The notes under the pieces were generated by a model. The model did not search any database. It was not told where the DNA came from and saw nothing but the letters and a program-made list of their open reading frames with translations. A program made the translations under genes and the position numbers. Of a DNA stretch of 35,128 bases, positions 1 to 7,937 are shown piece after piece. The first letter of the stretch is position 1; every line of letters starts with the position of its first letter. Source of the stretch: an uncultured Prevotella sp. (lineage in GTDB: Bacteria; Bacteroidota; Bacteroidia; Bacteroidales; Bacteroidaceae); the NCBI GenBank assembly GCA_947167845.1, contig CAMVJQ010000025.1, positions 1-35,128 on the forward strand. Direction: 5' to 3'.

Positions 1-1728
1 GGCGACTATCGCGACTTCAAGAAACTGGGGCGCCCACGCCTCTTCTTCGGCATCGCACCAGGCTGCATGGACTCGATGGTGAACAAATACACTGCCAACC
101 GCCGCCTGCGCTCAGAAGACGCCTATTCGCCCGATGGCCGTCACGACATGCGACCGGAATACCCCACCATCGTCTACACCAGGATACTCAAGCAACTCTT
201 CCCTGACGTGCCCGTCGTACTGGGCGGCATCGAAGCCTCGCTCCGACGACTCACCCACTATGACTACTGGCAGGACAAACTGCAGAAGTGCATCCTCTGC
301 GACTCAGGGGCCGACATGATCACCTACGGCATGGGCGAGAAACCCACCATCGAACTGGCACGCCGACTCAGTGAGGGCGAACGCATCAGCGACATCCGCG
401 ACCTGCCGCAGTCAGTCTACCTTGCCGACGACATCAAGCCCTCTGCCGACGATATCGTGCTCCACAGCCATGAGGAGTGTCTGCGCAACAAGCGGGCCCA
501 GGCCGAGAACTTCCGCCATATCGAGGAGCAGTCGAACATGATGCACGCCCAGCGGCTCATACAGGGCGTCGACGGCCGCTTTGCCATCGTCAATCCGCCC
601 TATCCTCCGATGACCACAGAAGAACTCGATGCCTCATTCGACCTGCCCTATACCCGTCAGCCCCATCCGAAGTACAAGGGTAAGCGCATCCCAGCCTACG
701 ACATGATCAAGCACAGCGTCAATATCCATCGCGGATGCTTCGGCGGCTGCGCCTTCTGCACCATCTCCGCCCATCAGGGCAAGTTCATCACCTGCCGTTC
801 AAAAGAGAGCATATTAAGAGAAGTGAAGCAGGTGATGGAAATGCCCGACTTCAAGGGCTACCTCTCCGATCTCGGCGGTCCCTCGGCGAATATGTACGGT
901 ATGGCCGGACGCAATAAGAACGCCTGCGAGAAGTGCCGCCGACCCAGTTGCATCCATCCGCAGATATGCCCAAACCTCGACACCAACCACTCCCGTCTGC
1001 TCGACATCTATCATGCCGTAGATGCACTGCCTGGCATCAAGCGCAGTTTCATAGGCAGTGGCGTGCGCTACGACCTGCTGCTCTATCGCAGTAAGGACGA
1101 AGCCGCCAATCGAGCCGCACAGGAATACACCCGCGAACTCATCTGCCGCCACGTCAGCGGACGCCTGAAAGTGGCACCCGAGCACACCAGCGACCGCGTG
1201 CTGATGCTGATGCGCAAGCCATCCTTTCAGCAGTTCTACGAGTTCAAGCGCATCTTCGACCGTATCAACCATGAGGAGAACCTGCACCAGCAGATCATCC
1301 CCTACTTCATCTCCTCCCATCCGGGCTGCCGCGAGGAGGACATGGCCGAACTAGCCGTCATCACCAAGGGGCTCGACTTCCATCTGGAGCAGGTGCAGGA
1401 CTTCACGCCCACTCCGATGACCAACGCCACTGAGACCTGGTACACGGGCTACGATCCCTACACCCTCGAGCCCGTCTTCAGTGCCAAGTCGCAGAAGGAG
1501 AAACTAGCCCAGCGGCAGTATTTCTTCTGGTACAAGCCCGAAGAGCGGCACGGCATCGAGCAAAGCCTGAAGCGCATCGGGCGTCCCGACCTCATCAAGA
1601 AACTTTATGCAGGCTCCCCAGAGCCCAAATCCTTTAATCCCAACTTCACCCGTGACAATCATCGAGCAAAGCCTCACGCCGAAGAGCCCCGCAAAGAAAA
1701 GCGAGGACGGAATCGTCATCACAAATGA
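1..1728 (+). CDS. YgiQ/UPF0313 family radical SAM protein (5' truncated by window edge)
   Basis: The frame is open from the first base, so the true start lies outside the window; the first internal ATG at 67 is not the start. 575 residues are visible. The radical SAM cysteines (C-x3-C-x2-C, in RGCFGGCAFC) are encoded at about 736-759 and would bind a 4Fe-4S cluster that cleaves S-adenosylmethionine. The N-terminal part carries the family hallmark GRPRLFFGIAPGCMDSMVN, and a second Cys-rich patch (ACEKCRRPSCIHPQICPN) follows the radical SAM core. The C-terminal tail is basic and low in complexity (KEKRGRNRHHK). The substrate of this family is not established. The tail is encoded in DNA that also encodes the start of the next gene, so the two are probably cotranscribed. 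Family assignment is firm; biochemical role is unknown. Confidence 0.93.
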   Translation, partial: GDYRDFKKLGRPRLFFGIAPGCMDSMVNKYTANRRLRSEDAYSPDGRHDMRPEYPTIVYTRILKQLFPDVPVVLGGIEASLRRLTHYDYWQDKLQKCILCDSGADMITYGMGEKPTIELARRLSEGERISDIRDLPQSVYLADDIKPSADDIVLHSHEECLRNKRAQAENFRHIEEQSNMMHAQRLIQGVDGRFAIVNPPYPPMTTEELDASFDLPYTRQPHPKYKGKRIPAYDMIKHSVNIHRGCFGGCAFCTISAHQGKFITCRSKESILREVKQVMEMPDFKGYLSDLGGPSANMYGMAGRNKNACEKCRRPSCIHPQICPNLDTNHSRLLDIYHAVDALPGIKRSFIGSGVRYDLLLYRSKDEAANRAAQEYTRELICRHVSGRLKVAPEHTSDRVLMLMRKPSFQQFYEFKRIFDRINHEENLHQQIIPYFISSHPGCREEDMAELAVITKGLDFHLEQVQDFTPTPMTNATETWYTGYDPYTLEPVFSAKSQKEKLAQRQYFFWYKPEERHGIEQSLKRIGRPDLIKKLYAGSPEPKSFNPNFTRDNHRAKPHAEEPRKEKRGRNRHHK

Positions 1729-2482
1729 CTTCATCGCAGTCATCGACGGCAGCACCTCCAAGGCCACTCGTCAGTGGAGCCGCCGGATGTCGAACGGACG
1801 CTATGCGATGACCGTCGTCAGCCGTGTCATCCGCAAGATGCCGCCCGATACTTCGTGCCACCAGTTCTGCGTCAGTGCTACCAAGGCCATCCGCGATGTC
1901 TACCTACCCTTCTGGAAACTCACAGGGCGCAAGACTGCTGCTGAAGACCTGGCAACCCATCCAGAAGAGCGTCTCTGCGCCTCGGCCATCATCTACTCCT
2001 GCCGCCGACGCGAGATTTGGCTCGTGGGCGACTGCCAGTGCCTCGTCGGAGGCCAACTCTGCGAGAATCCCAAGCCATACGAGCAGACCCTCGCCGAGCA
2101 TCGTGCCGCCCATGTGCGCCAGTTGCTCGCTGAAGGCAAGACGCCCGATGAGATTCTTGCCGACGATCAGGCCCGTGCCGCCATCATCCCTGAGATGCTG
2201 AAAGCGATGCAGAATCAGAACAAGACCTATGCCGTCATCGACGGTTTCCCAATCCCCGAAGCCAAGGTTCCAATAATCACCCTCGACTTCCGTCCCTGGG
2301 AGATTGTCCTCGCTTCTGACGGCTATCCCTTCCTCTGTCCCACGCTCGAAGAGTCAGAGAACCGCCTCGCCCTCCAAAAGCAGAACGACCCGCTGAACAT
2401 CAGCGAGTTCAAGGCCACCAAGGGCTTCGTGCCAGGCAACAACTCCTTCGACGACAGGACATACATAAGATTTATAGCCTGA
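1652..2482 (+). CDS. Divergent PPM/PP2C-like phosphatase domain protein (putative)
   Basis: A 276-residue protein if started at GTG 1652, which gives an N-terminus beginning V-T-I-I-E-Q-S. An in-frame ATG at 1607 would add 15 proline-rich residues. Either start overlaps the 3' end of the radical SAM gene (77 or 122 nt). I do not recognise an experimentally named family, but four spaced motifs resemble PPM phosphatases: an early acidic SEDG, IDGSTSK (like the DG(V/I) metal motif), WLVGDCQCLVGG (like GDSR), LASDGYPFL (like ASDG) and a final FDDRTYIRF (like DDNT). These supply Asp residues where PPM enzymes bind two Mn/Mg ions. No signal peptide or membrane segment is seen, so it is probably cytoplasmic. 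It could instead be a pseudo-phosphatase or a DUF with the same fold. Confidence 0.7.
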   Translation: MTIIEQSLTPKSPAKKSEDGIVITNDFIAVIDGSTSKATRQWSRRMSNGRYAMTVVSRVIRKMPPDTSCHQFCVSATKAIRDVYLPFWKLTGRKTAAEDLATHPEERLCASAIIYSCRRREIWLVGDCQCLVGGQLCENPKPYEQTLAEHRAAHVRQLLAEGKTPDEILADDQARAAIIPEMLKAMQNQNKTYAVIDGFPIPEAKVPIITLDFRPWEIVLASDGYPFLCPTLEESENRLALQKQNDPLNISEFKATKGFVPGNNSFDDRTYIRFIA

Positions 2483-2485
2483 AAA

Positions 2486-2518
2486 TTTGCATATATCGCA
2501 AAAAATGTCTATCTTTGC
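2486..2518 (+). promoter_or_regulatory. Bacteroidetes-type promoter for tRNA-Arg
   Basis: TTTG at 2486-2489, a 20-nt spacer, then TATCTTTGC at 2510-2518. This matches the -33/-7 consensus of the Bacteroidetes primary sigma factor. Predicted transcription start is near 2522-2525, about 30 nt before the tRNA. Confidence 0.8.
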
Positions 2519-2553
2519 AGCCGATTTCCTGTCAAGGATGTCAAGACAAGGCT

Positions 2554-2627
2554 GGTTCGGTAGCTCAGCTGGATAGAGCAACTGCCTTCTAAGCAGTAGG
2601 TCTTGGGTTCGAGCCCCAACCGAATCA
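2554..2627 (+). tRNA. tRNA-Arg (anticodon UCU)
   Basis: A 74-nt cloverleaf folds cleanly. The acceptor stem pairs GGTTCGG with CCGAATC (one G-U), the D arm is closed by GCTC/GAGC, and the anticodon stem is ACTGC/GCAGT around loop CTTCTAA, which places UCU at 2588-2590. A five-base variable loop and T arm TTGGG-TTCGAGC-CCCAA follow, with discriminator A. It reads AGA codons. CCA is not encoded and would be added after transcription. Confidence 0.97.
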
Positions 2628-2639
2628 CTCCTTTATTTA

Positions 2640-2676
2640 ATGCTTAAGGCTTGCCTGAACGGCAAGCCTTAAGCAT
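2640..2676. terminator. Perfect 16-bp palindrome, likely terminator after tRNA-Arg
   Basis: Arms 2640-2655 and 2661-2676 are exact reverse complements around a 5-nt loop. It lies 12 nt after the tRNA and is symmetric, so it could end transcription from both sides. No long T-run follows on the plus strand, so termination efficiency is uncertain. Confidence 0.65.
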
Positions 2677-2689
2677 ACTATTTACGGAC

Positions 2690-2746
2690 CAATCCCAAAA
2701 GTCATTTGCAATTTATGGGGTCAATCCCAAAAGTCATTTGCAATTT
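2690..2746. repeat. Two direct copies of a 25-bp spacer repeat
   Basis: The same 25 bases occur at 2690-2714 and 2722-2746, a 32-nt period, with no mismatch. The copies abut the large inverted repeat that follows. No open frame or promoter is seen in them. They look like non-coding interspersed repeat units, but their origin cannot be read from this window. Confidence 0.8.
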
Positions 2747-2837
2747 GTGACCTCCCCTACCCCCTCCTGTAGGAGGGGAATTGAATACAAAGAGTGTAAC
2801 TAATCCCCCTCCTACAGGAGGGGTTAGGGGAGGTCAC
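2747..2837. repeat. Nested inverted repeat (REP-like palindromic element)
   Basis: The 32-nt left arm 2747-2778 and right arm 2806-2837 are reverse complements at 31 of 32 positions, separated by 27 nt. Each arm contains its own perfect hairpin (CCCCTCCT/AGGAGGGG around 2 nt), so the element can fold as one long stem or as two small hairpins. The G-rich and C-rich composition and GTGACC/GGTCAC ends suggest a mobile or REP-like palindrome. It lies between convergent transcription units and could also act as a transcription block. Confidence 0.85.
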
Positions 2838-2875
2838 AACAACCGGCTTTTCGGACAGCCCCTCCCCTATTTACG

Positions 2876-3970
2876 TCACAGTTTGATGAAGATCCGCTTG
2901 CGGTAGAGCAAGTAGCCGATGGCAAAATTTAGCAACACAAAGTAGAGGGCATAGACCAGCGAAGCCCACTTCAGCGGAGGGATGAGGGAATGAATGGCAG
3001 TATATACCCACTCCGACACGCCGACGGCGCCCAGGAGTATAGACAACAGTTCGCTCGACACGTAGAGCGCAAGGGCATTGACACCGAAAATGTAGAAGAA
3101 TGACTGAGGGCTAAGGGCTGAGGGCTGCGTGTCACGACTGCCTGTGTCGACGACATGCATCAGCAAGGCTTGTAGCAGTGAAGCCAGTCCGCAGGTCACC
3201 AGCACATAACTGGGGCTCCAGATGCGCTTGTTGAGAGGCAGGCCGAAAGAGAGCAGATAGCCTCCGACGACGAGCAGCGTGCCCAGGACAAAGATGGCTG
3301 TCACCTTCTGCTCCAACGTCTCCCGCTGGCGGATGAGCATGCCGCAATAGAAGCCAAGCAGCACATGAGCCACCGACGGGACGGTGCCCAGCAGACCCTC
3401 CGGATCAACGGGACTCTTATGATATACATGGTCGTAGCCCAGAAGACTCAGGTCGGCCTGTGCCAGGATGTTCGCATCGGCATCATAGGCATAGCCATTG
3501 CCGAAGACTAGAATGGCCGTGTACCCCGCCAGCAGCACGATGACGGCGGGGATGGTGTAGCGATGGTTGCAATAGAGGGCAAAGAGCGAGACGAAGCAGT
3601 AGCAGAGGGCGATGCGCTGCATGACGGCCATGATGCGCAGATGGTCGAAGCACACAAGGTCGCCCTTTACCGCATGCTCAAACCAGTTGATGAACAGGCC
3701 GATGGCGAAGAGCAGCACCGTACGCTTGACTATGCGGCGGAGCACCTGAGGTGTGGGACTGAACTGCGACTTCACCAGCGACAGGTAGCACGAGATGCCC
3801 ATGATGAAGAGGAAGAAGGGGAACACAAGGTCGCAGGGTGTCATGCCGTTCCACTTGGAGTGGCGGAGCATCTCAAACGACTCGCCGAAGCCGTTGTTGA
3901 CGAGGATCATGCCGGCGACAGTGATGCCGCGCAGGATATCGAGACTCTGCAGGCGCTTACTTTTCTCCAT
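2876..3970 (-). CDS. Membrane acetyltransferase of the HGSNAT/COG4299 type (DUF5009-like)
   Basis: A 364-residue polytopic membrane protein, started at ATG 3970 (a GTG at 3979 would add three residues). The N-terminus RLQSLDILRGITVAGMILVNN and the motif HSKWNGMTPCDLVFPFFLFI (His at residue 37) are hallmarks of the bacterial relatives of human heparan-alpha-glucosaminide N-acetyltransferase, which carry acetyl groups from cytoplasmic acetyl-CoA across a membrane to terminal glucosamine. Roughly ten hydrophobic segments follow. It lies 24 nt downstream of the GH89 gene on the same strand, which supports a shared role in amino-sugar glycan breakdown. Residues of about 282-289 come from a 21-bp run of 7-bp units, probably a small in-frame insertion. 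Substrate is inferred, not shown. Confidence 0.85.
   Translation of the reverse strand: MEKSKRLQSLDILRGITVAGMILVNNGFGESFEMLRHSKWNGMTPCDLVFPFFLFIMGISCYLSLVKSQFSPTPQVLRRIVKRTVLLFAIGLFINWFEHAVKGDLVCFDHLRIMAVMQRIALCYCFVSLFALYCNHRYTIPAVIVLLAGYTAILVFGNGYAYDADANILAQADLSLLGYDHVYHKSPVDPEGLLGTVPSVAHVLLGFYCGMLIRQRETLEQKVTAIFVLGTLLVVGGYLLSFGLPLNKRIWSPSYVLVTCGLASLLQALLMHVVDTGSRDTQPSALSPQSFFYIFGVNALALYVSSELLSILLGAVGVSEWVYTAIHSLIPPLKWASLVYALYFVLLNFAIGYLLYRKRIFIKL
3105..3125. repeat. Three 7-bp units inside the HGSNAT-like gene
   Basis: TGAGGGC, TAAGGGC and TGAGGGC stand in tandem. The 21-bp total preserves the reading frame and encodes part of the segment QPSALSPQ, just before the conserved FFYIFGVN block. 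The composition resembles simple-repeat spacers rather than membrane-protein coding sequence. Confidence 0.6.
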
Positions 3971-3994
3971 ATCAGCCACAAATTTACATTGGTA

Positions 3995-6289
3995 TTATTC
4001 GAGCAGACTCATTGCTTGTTTGGCCACATCGACGGGCGAGCCCTCAGGCTCGGCGGAATAGACGTTCTGCCGGAGCGTCCAGGGCTCCTCAATGGCATAC
4101 CAGTCGACTTTCACCTCCTGGGGCAGGGCCATCTGGAAGAGTTCGGAGGCGGTCTTGTTGGCATTCGGGCCTCCACCCAGCAGGTCGCGCTCCGGCTTCG
4201 TCTGAGCCTCCATCTGGGCTGCGAGGGCATCCAGATAGGTCTTCCAGCGCACATAATAAAAGTCCTTTAACAGCCCCTGCCATTCCTTATGTGCATAGTC
4301 GCGCAGCCCACCAGTGTCGGCACAATAGCGGTTGCCCCAGGTAGTGATCTGCACACGGGCGTTCCACTCGTAGAGTTTACGCTCCTCAGGCGTGGATCCA
4401 CAGGCTGCAGCAGCCTGCGTCCATCGGCCCAGCCGGAATTCAGGGCGCGTGCCCAGCAGCCGGTCCTGCATCAGGAGCATGTCGAGGAAGCGCCTGGCAT
4501 CGCCGTCGAACTCTCGACGGGCGAAGGCCTTATAGTCGGCGATGGTGCGCTGATACTGCAGACGGGCCTGATCGGCGAGGGCCTGTCGGGTGACGTCCAC
4601 CAGGTCGTACTCAAAGTTGTTGTTGCCGCGATACTTCCCCGCCACACTGTTCATCAGGCGTGCTGCCTCCAGCGTCGATGCGGGGTCGTAGTAGTTCTTC
4701 ATCTTCGACCATGAGGATGCCTGGAAGTTGTTCAGTCCCGGCCTCCCGCAGAAGATGCTCTCGTGAGGGCCCTGCTGGTTGTTGCCGGCCGGACAGTTGT
4801 ATATGGTCTGCGAGAGTATCTGCCAGGCCTGCTGTATGGCAGGGTCATCGGCACCATAGCGGGCCTTGACATAGTTTCTGATCCACTCCTCCTTAGTGAA
4901 CTTCTCTGGTCGCCAGGGCAGTTCGCTCATCAGTTCGAACATGACGGGATTGTTTTCCGAGCCCTCCATCGTGAAGCCGATACCTTTTTTAAGTGAAGAG
5001 TGAAGAGTGAAGAGTGAAGAATTTGCTGCCGCCGAAGTTGGGAGAGCGGTAGCAAATTCTTCACTCTTCACTCTTAAATCTTCATTTAAGTAGAAGTTGT
5101 CGAGCAGTTGGTCCATACGTCCATGCAGACCGACGTTGGCACCGAAGTTCTCCAGGAGGCAGAAGAGCCAGTGATGCTGCTTGTAGCCCTGCTCACGCTT
5201 CCAGATGCTGGGGGCACCGAACATGGGGCGGCACTCCGAGAAGAGGTCGAGCACCAGCAGGTCGCCCTGCTTCATGCCGTCGATCATCGCGGGGCGCGGG
5301 TTCTCCGTCCACCCTTGTATCACCCAGACGGCCGTGGGATTCACTCGCTTCATGGCCTGCATCATCGCCTCGCCGGCATGGGCGTAGTCGATAGAGGCGT
5401 CATCGCTGCTCTCGTGGAAGGGGTCCATCGAGTAATAGTCGGCCTTGCCGTAGAGGCAGGTCAGTTCGTCGTAGTAGAGCTTGGCGATCTCGGCAAAGCG
5501 CGGGTCGGTGGGCAACAGGTTGGCAGGGCGCTGGAATCCGTTCCACAGACCTGCGTCGGCCACGTTCAGGCCTAACCGTTCTTTGGCATCGTGGGGCACC
5601 ATGCCGCTATAGCCAGGCAGCACGGGGTGCATGTCTAACTGGCGCATGCGCTTGAGGATTTGCTTTTGCAGTTTCTCCTGCCGCTGATACCATGAGCAGG
5701 GCAGCGGGCCGCCCCACCCCTCCAGGTTGTTCATCTCCCACCAGGCCAAGAAGGCCGGGCCGGCTATGAACTTGCCCACCTCCTCTTCCGAGTAGCCGAG
5801 CCTAAGGAGCATATTACGCCAGACGCACTCCTCGCCGACGATGGCCAGCGGCAGGTTCACACCGTGCAGCGCCAGCCAGTCAATCTCCTGTTCCCAGCGC
5901 TGCCAGTCCCAGAAAGCCATCGAGTAGGAGAAGGTGCAGTAGTTGAAGGCATAGCGCAGCGCGAGGTCGGTCTCGTGCCGTTCCTTCTTTGCGACGGGGG
6001 GCAGCACGGCCGGCAGTTTGGCCTGCATCTGGTTCCACGTCAGGTGGATGCCCGCATAGTACTTCAGATACCAGTTGACGCCCGATGCGATGTTCACCCA
6101 CGTATTGCCGCGCACCACCACCTTCTGCCCCTGCTGGTCGAGTTCGAAGAAGTCACGTTCCGACTTCCACAACTCCGTCTCGAATTTCTTCGATGCACCA
6201 GCGTCTATTCTCTCTAACAGTTCATCCACTGGGTTCCCGTACACCTGTATCCCCACGCAGACTAATATCGCAAACAGTAATCTCTTCAT
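3995..6289 (-). CDS. Alpha-N-acetylglucosaminidase (GH89, NAGLU family)
   Basis: A 764-residue exported glycosidase. ATG 6289 is chosen because it begins a signal peptide (MKRLLFAILVCVGIQVYG); the upstream in-frame start at 6322 adds 11 non-hydrophobic residues. Family landmarks are WYLKYYAGIHLTW, GVNLPLAIVGEECVWRNM, NNLEGWGGPLPCSW and PVLPGYSGMVP. The candidate catalytic glutamates are E293 (DPFHES) and E442 (GFTMEG), matching the two active-site Glu of GH89. It should release terminal alpha-linked GlcNAc, in the periplasm or at the cell surface. Residues 401-434 are encoded by a palindromic simple-repeat element inserted in frame, just before the second catalytic Glu. It is the first gene of a two-gene operon with the HGSNAT-like gene. 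No clear promoter was found upstream. Confidence 0.93.
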   Translation of the reverse strand: MKRLLFAILVCVGIQVYGNPVDELLERIDAGASKKFETELWKSERDFFELDQQGQKVVVRGNTWVNIASGVNWYLKYYAGIHLTWNQMQAKLPAVLPPVAKKERHETDLALRYAFNYCTFSYSMAFWDWQRWEQEIDWLALHGVNLPLAIVGEECVWRNMLLRLGYSEEEVGKFIAGPAFLAWWEMNNLEGWGGPLPCSWYQRQEKLQKQILKRMRQLDMHPVLPGYSGMVPHDAKERLGLNVADAGLWNGFQRPANLLPTDPRFAEIAKLYYDELTCLYGKADYYSMDPFHESSDDASIDYAHAGEAMMQAMKRVNPTAVWVIQGWTENPRPAMIDGMKQGDLLVLDLFSECRPMFGAPSIWKREQGYKQHHWLFCLLENFGANVGLHGRMDQLLDNFYLNEDLRVKSEEFATALPTSAAANSSLFTLHSSLKKGIGFTMEGSENNPVMFELMSELPWRPEKFTKEEWIRNYVKARYGADDPAIQQAWQILSQTIYNCPAGNNQQGPHESIFCGRPGLNNFQASSWSKMKNYYDPASTLEAARLMNSVAGKYRGNNNFEYDLVDVTRQALADQARLQYQRTIADYKAFARREFDGDARRFLDMLLMQDRLLGTRPEFRLGRWTQAAAACGSTPEERKLYEWNARVQITTWGNRYCADTGGLRDYAHKEWQGLLKDFYYVRWKTYLDALAAQMEAQTKPERDLLGGGPNANKTASELFQMALPQEVKVDWYAIEEPWTLRQNVYSAEPEGSPVDVAKQAMSLLE
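4989..5089. repeat. Palindromic 7-bp-repeat element inserted in the GH89 gene
   Basis: The 39-nt arms 4989-5027 and 5051-5089 match as reverse complements at 36 of 39 positions around a 23-nt loop. The left arm consists mostly of four tandem copies of a 7-base unit (AGTGAAG). Read in the gene frame, the element yields residues such as VKSEEF and NSSLFTLHSSL, composition unlike the rest of the enzyme. It is not part of the GH89 consensus as I know it, so it appears to be an insertion that kept the frame open. Confidence 0.85.
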
Positions 6290-6319
6290 ACGCTCTAACT
6301 TATATGAATAATTTGTGTC

Positions 6320-6412
6320 CAATTCGTGATAATTACATGTTAAACATAAATCATTTTTATTTTTTTAAACACGAATTGCCATTAATTGAACACGAATTTC
6401 TCATGAATTATT
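6320..6412. repeat. Degenerate CACGAATT repeat spacer
   Basis: AATTCGTG at 6321-6328 is the reverse complement of CACGAATT at 6370-6377, and a further copy lies at 6391-6398, with related AT-rich sequence between. The spacer separates the CCA-enzyme stop from the GH89 start. I see no gene and no clear TAnnTTTG promoter in it. Confidence 0.5.
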
Positions 6413-6435
6413 CTTTCTGTTTCATTTCTCAAGAA

Positions 6436-7881
6436 TTATTTTGTCAGTTTCATCTCCCTCGCCTTCTCCATCAGCAGCGCCATGAGCGGCTCGCGCTCGT
6501 TCTCCACGCGGTTGTCGAGCACGGCATCCTTCAAGTACTGCTTCAGCACGCCCACCTCGCGGCATGGCTTCAGATGAAACAACTCCATGATCTCGTTGCC
6601 GTCGATCACGGGCTGCAGCAGCCGCTTGTAGTCCTTCTCCTTCAGGTCGGCAATCTTCTCGCGCACCATGCGGAAGTTCTCTAAGAATATCTTCTTCCTC
6701 ACCTCATTCTTCGACGTGATGTCAGCCTCACAGAGCGTCATCAGGTCGTCAATGTCGTCGCCGGCATCGTTCACCAGGCGCCGCACGGCCGAGTCGGTCA
6801 CGATGTCGTCGGCGATGGCGATGGGCCTCATGTGCAGGTCGACGAGTTTCTGTACATACTTCATCTTCATGTCCATCGGCAGCATGAGGCGGCGGAAGAT
6901 TACCGGCACCATCCTGGCCCCGATGGTATTGTGGCCGTGGAATGTCCAGCCCGCCGCAGGGTCCCAGCGCTTCGACTTAGTCTTGCCCACATCGTGCAGG
7001 AGCGCTGCCCAGCGGAGATAAAGTGAAGGGGTCTCTTCACTTTTAACAACGTTCTCAAGCACTTCAAGCGTATGGTAGTAGTTGTTCTTATGGGCCCGTC
7101 CATTCTTCTGGTCGACGATGTCGAGGGCCGACAGTTCAGGCAGCACGATCTGCAGCAGGCCCGTGCGCTGCAGATACTCGAATCCGATGCTCGGATGGGG
7201 GGCCATGATAATCTTGTTCAGTTCGTCCTTGATGCGCTCGCCGCTGACGATTCTGATGCGGTCCGCCATCCGCTCCAGGGCCTCGAAGGTTTCCTCCTCA
7301 ATCTGGAAATTCAACTGCGTGGCGAATCTCACGCAGCGCATCATGCGCAGCGGGTCGTCAGAGAAGGTGACGGTCGGCTCAAGCGGTGTGGCGATGATGC
7401 CGTCTTCGAGGTCAGCAAGTCCGTTAAACGGGTCAACGAGTTCTCCGAACCGACTGGTATTCAAGCAGATGGCCATCGCATTAATCGTGAAGTCGCGACG
7501 GTTCTGGTCGTCCTCCAGCGTACCGTCCTCCACGACGGGCTTTCGTGAGTCGTGACTGTAACTCTCCCTTCGGGCGCCTACAAACTCCACCTCATACTCC
7601 TTGCCCTGCTGCCAGAACTTCACCTGGGCCGTGCCGAAATTGCGGAACACGCTCAGATGGGCTTTCCGCCCCACCATCCGCTTCAGTTCCTCAGCCACGC
7701 TGATGCCGCTGCCCACCACCACCACGTCGATATCGCTCGAAGGCCGCTCCAGGAATATGTCCCTCACGTAGCCTCCCACCACATAGCACTCCAGGCCTAG
7801 TTTGTCGGCGGCCTCACTGATCTGGCGGAATATCTTCTGGTCAAGAATCTCCGCCAGTTCGTCGTCAGAATACAACTTCAT
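6436..7881 (-). CDS. cca: CCA-adding tRNA nucleotidyltransferase / HD-domain protein
   Basis: 481 residues from ATG 7881 (M-K-L-Y-S-D-D-E-L). The longer open frame to 8007 would run through a palindromic repeat and is rejected. The class II polymerase-beta nucleotidyltransferase head is clear: YVVGGYVRDIFLERPSSDID with the two catalytic Asp in DID, followed by RRDFTINAMA and the DPLRMMRCVRFA motif of the CCA/poly(A) polymerase family. The middle holds an HD domain (LLHDVGK) with later His-rich segments. It completes or repairs the 3' CCA of tRNAs in the cytoplasm, relevant because the tRNA-Arg in this window lacks an encoded CCA. A promoter at 8004-8012 predicts a leader of about 115 nt containing a GC-rich hairpin. 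Confidence 0.92.
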   Translation of the reverse strand: MKLYSDDELAEILDQKIFRQISEAADKLGLECYVVGGYVRDIFLERPSSDIDVVVVGSGISVAEELKRMVGRKAHLSVFRNFGTAQVKFWQQGKEYEVEFVGARRESYSHDSRKPVVEDGTLEDDQNRRDFTINAMAICLNTSRFGELVDPFNGLADLEDGIIATPLEPTVTFSDDPLRMMRCVRFATQLNFQIEEETFEALERMADRIRIVSGERIKDELNKIIMAPHPSIGFEYLQRTGLLQIVLPELSALDIVDQKNGRAHKNNYYHTLEVLENVVKSEETPSLYLRWAALLHDVGKTKSKRWDPAAGWTFHGHNTIGARMVPVIFRRLMLPMDMKMKYVQKLVDLHMRPIAIADDIVTDSAVRRLVNDAGDDIDDLMTLCEADITSKNEVRKKIFLENFRMVREKIADLKEKDYKRLLQPVIDGNEIMELFHLKPCREVGVLKQYLKDAVLDNRVENEREPLMALLMEKAREMKLTK

Positions 7882-7937
7882 TCTTACTTCTTTTTTCAAT
7901 TCTGCTATATAACCGTCTGTTATTTCTCTGTTTTGCT

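Noticed and set aside
3563..4270. 235-codon plus-strand open frame across the HGSNAT-like/GH89 junction
   Set aside because: It spans the ends of two recognised minus-strand genes and its translation has biased His/Glu/Gly composition with no known motif.
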